In this document: positions 63,782-64,000 of the stretch, piece by piece
Layout of the letters: every line of letters starts with the position of its first letter
How positions within the stretch are numbered: position 1 is the stretch's first letter
NCBI RefSeq assembly: GCF_964340395.1
Contig: NC_135555.1
Span: forward strand, 20,716,447-20,780,446
Source: Glandiceps talaboti
Taxonomy: Eukaryota; Hemichordata; Enteropneusta; Spengelidae
DNA length: 64,000 nucleotides
Reading direction: 5' to 3'
The notes under the pieces: generated by a model
What the model was told of the DNA's origin: nothing
Databases searched by the model: none
Seen by the model: the letters and a program-made list of their open reading frames with translations, nothing else
Made by a program: the position numbers and the translations under genes

Positions 63782-64000
63782 GGGATTTGGACTAAAGAGA
63801 GAAATCGATCTAAACGGAACAATGTTGAATCATTGCCAAAACGTCGTAAATATTTGGTGGATTGGCTAGAAAAGTTGAAATGTTTAAGAGACGAAAGAAT
63901 GATGACCTTTAACTTATATTCACCTAAGAAACAGATGTGGGCCATGAAAGGTACTAAGGCTAAGGTTCTTGAATTTATAGTTTTCTTACAATGTAATATA
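63782..64000 (+). CDS. Unidentified open frame, possible exon cut by the window end
   Basis: After a plausible acceptor (TTATTGATATAG at 63781) the frame reads GIWTKERNRSKRNNVESLPK and stays open to the window edge (73 codons), with basic, helical-looking content (YLVDWLEKLKCLRDERMM). A donor-like AAAG|GTACTA occurs near 63950. I recognise no family; it may be a transposon piece or chance. Confidence 0.25.

Overview
The window looks like nuclear DNA of an invertebrate animal. It is AT-rich, with very long introns, many microsatellites, several MITE families, two LTR/YR retroelements and LINE pieces. The only host gene I can model is an NLR-type immune receptor joined to a group-1-like glycosyltransferase domain. 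That type of gene, a Ngaro-like YR element, and ACGG-tailed tandem repeats point to a marine invertebrate, perhaps an invertebrate deuterostome (hemichordate or cephalochordate). The organism call is inference only.

Host gene. Five minus-strand exons can be chained: 57645-56457, 27144-27043, 25603-25334, 11430-10918 and 10452-7367. Every intron joins in phase 1 and the summed coding length (5160 nt with stop) is a multiple of three, giving a 1719-residue protein. Domain order is glycosyltransferase-B-like domain, death effector domain (split by an intron), coiled coil, TRADD-N-like domain, shrunken NACHT remnant without Walker A lysine or Walker B, about 500 residues of leucine-rich repeats, and a complete C-terminal C3HC4 RING finger. 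This suggests an intracellular sensor or adaptor that has lost nucleotide switching and may signal through DED contacts and ubiquitin ligation. The first intron (29 kb) and third intron (14 kb) hold most of the mobile DNA.

Mobile elements inside the gene. (1) A Ngaro-like tyrosine-recombinase retrotransposon, 30837-38587, has split direct repeats (A1-ORFs-B1-A2-B2). Its RT has lost the catalytic loop, and a 2-kb TIR transposon with a 5-bp target duplication is inserted in its 3' part. (2) A Copia LTR retrotransposon, 50536-54850, has intact 5-bp duplications and a half-tRNA-iMet primer site, and lies inside an older minus-strand CR1/L2-like LINE. (3) Non-autonomous DNA elements: a TTAA MITE at 11665, a TTAAA MITE with a central palindrome at 16743, a fold-back at 21240, a piggyBac-like 1.6-kb element at 23016, a palindromic minisatellite element at 26166, a 2.6-kb element at 40206, and a hAT-like 1.8-kb element nested in a smaller MITE at 44633-46897.

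Flanks. Positions 1-7366 (downstream of the gene) hold microsatellites, a TIR element at 2810-3692 and an interspersed repeat array. Positions 57663-64000 (upstream) hold a 5'-truncated LINE at 58045-59625, interspersed repeats, a 210-bp TGAT microsatellite, a long fold-back at 62390-62665, and an unidentified open frame running off the end. No tRNA, rRNA or CRISPR array was seen.
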